This document shows positions 49,976 through 64,000 of a DNA stretch of 64,000 nucleotides, in pieces (within the stretch, counting starts at the first letter, position 1; the number at the start of each line of letters is the position of its first letter). The translations under genes and the position numbers were made by a program. Source of the stretch: Caenorhabditis remanei (Eukaryota; Nematoda; Chromadorea; Rhabditida; Rhabditidae); the NCBI RefSeq assembly GCF_010183535.1, contig NC_071333.1:11840587-11904586 (forward strand), given 5' to 3'. The notes under the pieces were generated by a model. The model was given only the letters and a program-made list of their open reading frames with translations. It had not been told where the DNA came from and ran no database searches.

Positions 49976-51079
49976 TTAGAGCTCGGCTGGGTCGTGTTTC
50001 TGGAGTTGCTCTCCGTAGTCGGTGGCCTGGGATCCAACAAAGGTGTCGTAGTGAGCAACGATCTCGTCAAGAGTCAGCTTTCCGTCTTTGTTGTCATCAG
50101 CGATTCCAACCAAGTGACGAGCCTCAGCCTCAGCGTGGTCAAATCCAACTGGCATGATCCAATCGCGCATCTCTTCCTGGAATAAATCGGTTTCATACTC
50201 AATTGTTAAGTTTCTGCTTATTTTCACATACCTGGTTGAGCTTTCCATCTCCGTCCTTGTCTCTGTGCTCCTTGAACATTTCACGCTCAGATTGAACCCA
50301 GTCTGGTTCCTTTCCGTTCAACTCTGGGTAGTCATCTGGTCTGTACATATCTCCAATGTACTCATCAAGATCGACAGTTCCGTCCTTGTTCTTGTCAATG
50401 TCGTCAACTGTCTCGGCAACAACGATGTCTCTCATGTGATCGCAATCCTCTGGATGCATGAAGCAACCGTATTCGGTTCTGTCGAGTGCTCCGTTCGAAT
50501 CGTAGTCAGCAACAGCCCATCTCTTTTCATCACGAGCAATCATCTTGGCGTATTCTGGGGAAAGTTCTTGTCCAGCTCCGTCAGCAGATCCGTAGACCAT
50601 CTCTCTGTAGTCCTCCCACTTGATCTTTCCGTCAACAATCTTCTCAGCCTTGTAGTTCTTCCAGGTGCGGTCCACATCGTTGTTAACATATCTCTTCTGC
50701 ATGAAGTTAATGTGATCCTTGAGCTCGTTCTCCTCAATGAATCCATCGCTGTCAGCATCCATCTTTGGGACAAGCTTGCTGAAATATGGTTGATTTTTGT
50801 CAAGTTGCACGAAATGACAACTCTTACGCAAGTTTTTCCTTGGACTTCTCTGGTGTCAACTCGTCGAATTCGGCGGCGGTGTCTTTTCCGAGGAACTGTT
50901 CGTGGTCATACTTCTTGTCATGTTCCTTTCCCTAAAATTTATCCAGAATTAATCAAATGTCTATTGAAGGAAAGTATGAATGTTACCTTGAAATGCTCTC
51001 CGTCCTTGGTTGGATCGGAAGAGTGATGGGATGCAAGGGCAGAAACGGCGAGTAGGCCGACGATGAGAAGGACCTTCAT
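49976..51079 (-). CDS. calu-1: Calumenin, EF-hand protein of the secretory pathway (CREC family)
   Basis: Four exons join in phase: 51079-50987, 50931-50828, 50778-50232 and 50176-49976, giving 314 residues, close to the 315 of vertebrate calumenin. A signal peptide (MKVLLIVGLLAVSALAS) is followed by an acidic region and then EF-hand loops DADSDGFIEENE, a degenerate second loop around NKAEKIVDGKIKWEDY-like sequence, DYDSNGALDRTE, DKNKDGTVDLDE, DKDGDGKLNQEE (spanning an intron) and DDNKDGKLTLDE. This is the six-hand CREC arrangement. The C terminus is KHDPAEL rather than HDEF or HDEL, so ER retention may be weak or use a variant signal. Known role of nematode calumenin: low-affinity calcium binding in the secretory pathway, affecting body size, cuticle and fertility. 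A TTTCAG acceptor ends 18 bases before the ATG (51097/51098), consistent with trans-splicing. The name is from memory but well supported by the sequence. Confidence 0.95.
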
Positions 51080-51097
51080 TGTGTTAGATTACACTAC

Positions 51098-53279
51098 CTG
51101 AAAGATGAATAAGGATTGCTTCTGGTTGTCAAAGATGATTAAAACGAAATAGACGGAAGGTAATTTGTCAAATTAGCGAACACGATAAAAGAAGAGGCTG
51201 TTAGCTCCTTAAAAGGATATACATAAATAGGTCAAGCAATCGGGGACACTTTTTATGCACCGTCCAGCGATAGTGTTGAGGTGTATATAACAGAAAAAGG
51301 GAAGATGGAAAGAAAGTAGACAACCCAAAAATACGGACGGACACCCGATTGGAAGGAGTGAGTTGGCCTGCTTGCGAACTGTCAACCTCACCCGCCAGTG
51401 TTGACAGTTCCTCGATAACTCTCAATATTTCTGCTCACACAAACACTTCCATACGCAGCTACTAATGGACTGAAATGCTTGAACTTGGTGGACTAGGCGG
51501 GGGACAATTGTTTATAAAGATTTTCCTGTTAGTACACGTGGACTAAGGAGGTGTCATCAATCTGGTGTTTTCTCTCGATTTTCTCATTCAAACGGCTATA
51601 AGAACAGGGAAGTGATGAAGGAAAAGAAGAAGAACATCTAGAGAACCCGTTACTTCTGTGTTGTTACCTATGCAGTCCGCAGTCTACAGGTTCAGCAAAA
51701 AGTGAGCGACGGGGGCCATCACACAAGAGATACTCTTGCGGAAGAGAGAGAAAAAGAGGAGATGGTCATCACAAAATAGGGGTCAGTGCCTGCCGGGGCT
51801 GCCGATTTCTTAGAGCAAAGAGTACTGTGTACTCGGAGACGCAGTCAGAGGTTAAGTTAAAACATTGGAGAGACACTGTAGAGTGGCGGAGGCAACAGAC
51901 ATTCGGTCGAGGCAAAGAAAAGAAGAAGAAGAATACTGCGGGAGAAGAACAACCCCGCCGATACACATTCGTCCACACACTCACCATAGAGCCACGTGTA
52001 CAATTCAACTCTAACGAGGATGAGATGTGATGAGTGTGTGTGTGTAGTTCTCCTAGTAGTTTTCCGAAATATCCGTCTAATCTAAGATATCCAATGTTTC
52101 GAAAAGTGAGGAGGGAAAGATGAAATTGAAGGAAAGTAGTGATGGCAACTGTTACTTGAGAACAGTGAAACAATCTTACAGAACCAGTCAATCGGCAAAT
52201 GCTGATTGACACCTTTTACCTTTATGTAGAAACGTTTGTTCTATTCCACCCATCTGCATTGTTTTTAGAAAATAATTCTGCCTGAACAGATGTGGAATAA
52301 ACAATGAGAAGTTTCGTTTACATAGATCCTCCCCTAACCAATAAACAAATGAGAAAAGTAATGGAGACAGTGGCGTCTGTCTATTCACTCGGTCAGCTTC
52401 GACGCGCGTCTGGGGCGTTTAAATAGGTGAGCCGGACAACAGTTGTGGACCGTTCGAGAATCTTCTCTCGCTTCACAGCTGTCGTCTCCGCCTGGAACAC
52501 GTCACCCCAACAGAGGTTTATTCGTCTTCTTCTTCTTCTCTCATCCTTCAAATTCTCATCCCTTTCTGTCCCTGGAGATGCGTGCTGGGCGGTGACCCCA
52601 AATCATCTTCGTTTTCCAACCTCAACCACAATACAACTTATCTGTTTAACCATATCTTGAATAGAAATAAATCGCCGCCGTACGCGCCTCTGATTATCAC
52701 TCGGCACGTCGCATCTTTTCTTGCGTCGCCGGCCCAGTTACCTAGTTAGGAGGAACGAAAACAAAGAAAAGAAGAAGAGAAGATAAAAGTGGGAATAGAA
52801 CAGATATAATTCAAATGGAACGATGAAACGATCGTCGGATTGTTTGATTACACAAAACAAAAACTGAGATGTTTTGCCAGTGGGAACATTTTATTCACAA
52901 CTGTATATACGGATACTAGGGGACCACAATACACAACACAACATTTACGAACCTTGTCAATGAGATGATAAGAAAATATTTTACAATTAGGTAAGAGTTG
53001 GAAAGGGATAGAGAGTAAAGCTCACAGAAAAGCGGTTATGTTTGAACCAAACAAAAGTTGTCTCACATGACAATAACCGAGTTCGAATCGATAGAAGATC
53101 AGCTACTTGTAGTGAATTGGGAAGGATTGGAATTTTTGTCGGACAGCAAATGAAAGAGAAATGACAATTTGAGAAAGTCGGGGAAAGTAGAAAATATGTT
53201 TGAAATAATAGTACGAGCAAAAAAAGAAATGATAGATGTGGAAAAGTGTATATATAAAAGGGCGAGCAAGGAATACCGA
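51098..53279. other. calu-1 promoter region and 3' flank of the PI4-kinase gene
   Basis: The proximal part should hold the calu-1 promoter. A GTGTGTGTGTGT run is at about 52032-52046. Around 52390-52680 the sequence is GC-richer with a plus-strand 77-codon frame that lacks an ATG start and any recognisable domain. A minus-strand AATAAA at 52895-52890 is a candidate end of the kinase transcript. No gene is supportable. Confidence 0.45.
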
Positions 53280-63582
<10,303 letters not shown>

Positions 63583-64000
63583 GTATGTAAAAAGTGTCTA
63601 GTTTTGCCGATGCATGCGCTTTTGGCTTGGTGACAAATCTCTCACTCTCGAGATTTTTCGCCAATGTCTCTTTGAAACTCTCTATTCCCCTTACACGCCG
63701 CACATCTCTCCCCTTTGTTTGTGTTTTCCATAAGTTCTAAAATAATTATATGTTGTTTTCCAAAAAGAGACTCCCAAATCCTCTGTCTTAAGAATTGTAA
63801 GCCTCGCTAGTTTTAGTACTGAATAATAGTTCCATACAACATATTAAATTTCTTAAGTCCAACAACGGACAGTTTGAAAACGTACTCGTATACAATTCAT
63901 ATGAAGAAAACGGAGGAGGAAACTCATGAGTATGAAGGTGACAGTTGGTAAGTTGTTGAAAAGAAAACAAGGTTAGACTAGTCGAGAGGTTCATTAATCA
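63583..64000 (+). other. Intron of the truncated + strand gene
   Basis: Sequence after the GTATGT donor at 63583. No acceptor followed by an in-phase exon is evident before the window ends; the next exon should lie beyond 64000. Confidence 0.5.

Noticed and set aside
50154..51026. 290-codon plus-strand open frame over calu-1
   Set aside because: It crosses calu-1 exons and introns on the other strand and has no recognisable domain; the EF-hand exons account for the sequence.

Overview
The window looks like Caenorhabditis elegans nuclear DNA, very probably a piece of the X chromosome. It is AT-rich and eukaryotic, with many short introns that use GT...TTTCAG signals, and it encodes nematode-type proteins: a lamin-like cytoplasmic intermediate filament, a 376-residue actin, a calumenin and EB-module secreted proteins. 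Gene order matches what I remember of the K05B2-M03F4-ZC8 clones. The chromosome and the gene names are recognition from memory; the exon structures were read directly, and splice phases were checked junction by junction.

Layout. 1-1.95 kb: no supportable gene. 1.95-5.44 kb (+): an N-terminal RASSF (RASSF7/8-like) protein. 6.1-8.65 kb (-): intermediate filament ifa-4, convergent with the RASSF gene, with a candidate internal start that would make a tail-only protein. 10.65-12.66 kb (-): a BAAT/ACOT-type acyl-CoA thioesterase ending in AKL, probably peroxisomal. 13.63-19.22 kb (-): an MCT/SLC16-like transporter (probably pes-22). 19.2-35.2 kb: about 16 kb without a gene I can support, probably control DNA and possibly distal first exons for the receptor that follows. 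35.2-39.0 kb (+): an aminergic GPCR, probably tyra-3. 39-42.7 kb: intergenic DNA and the act-4 promoter. 42.75-45.96 kb (+): actin act-4. 46.5-49.5 kb (-): a secreted cysteine-rich EB-module protein whose 3' end abuts that of act-4. 49.98-51.08 kb (-): calumenin calu-1. 53.3-59.1 kb (-): a type II phosphatidylinositol 4-kinase, cut off at its 5' side by the window edge. 56.4-63.6 kb (+): an unrecognised gene with two candidate first exons, interleaved with the kinase on the opposite strand and running off the right edge.

These are independent, individually promoted genes; I see no operon and no single new system. Shared themes are cytoskeleton (ifa-4, act-4), membrane signalling (tyra-3, PI4K2, RASSF), secretory pathway (calu-1, the EB protein) and small-molecule metabolism or transport (thioesterase, MCT). 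The most interesting observations are structural: the tail-only intermediate filament isoform, the interleaved antisense pair, the overlapping 3' ends of act-4 and its neighbour, the TATA promoter of act-4 that leaves almost no outron, and possible distal first exons for the receptor.
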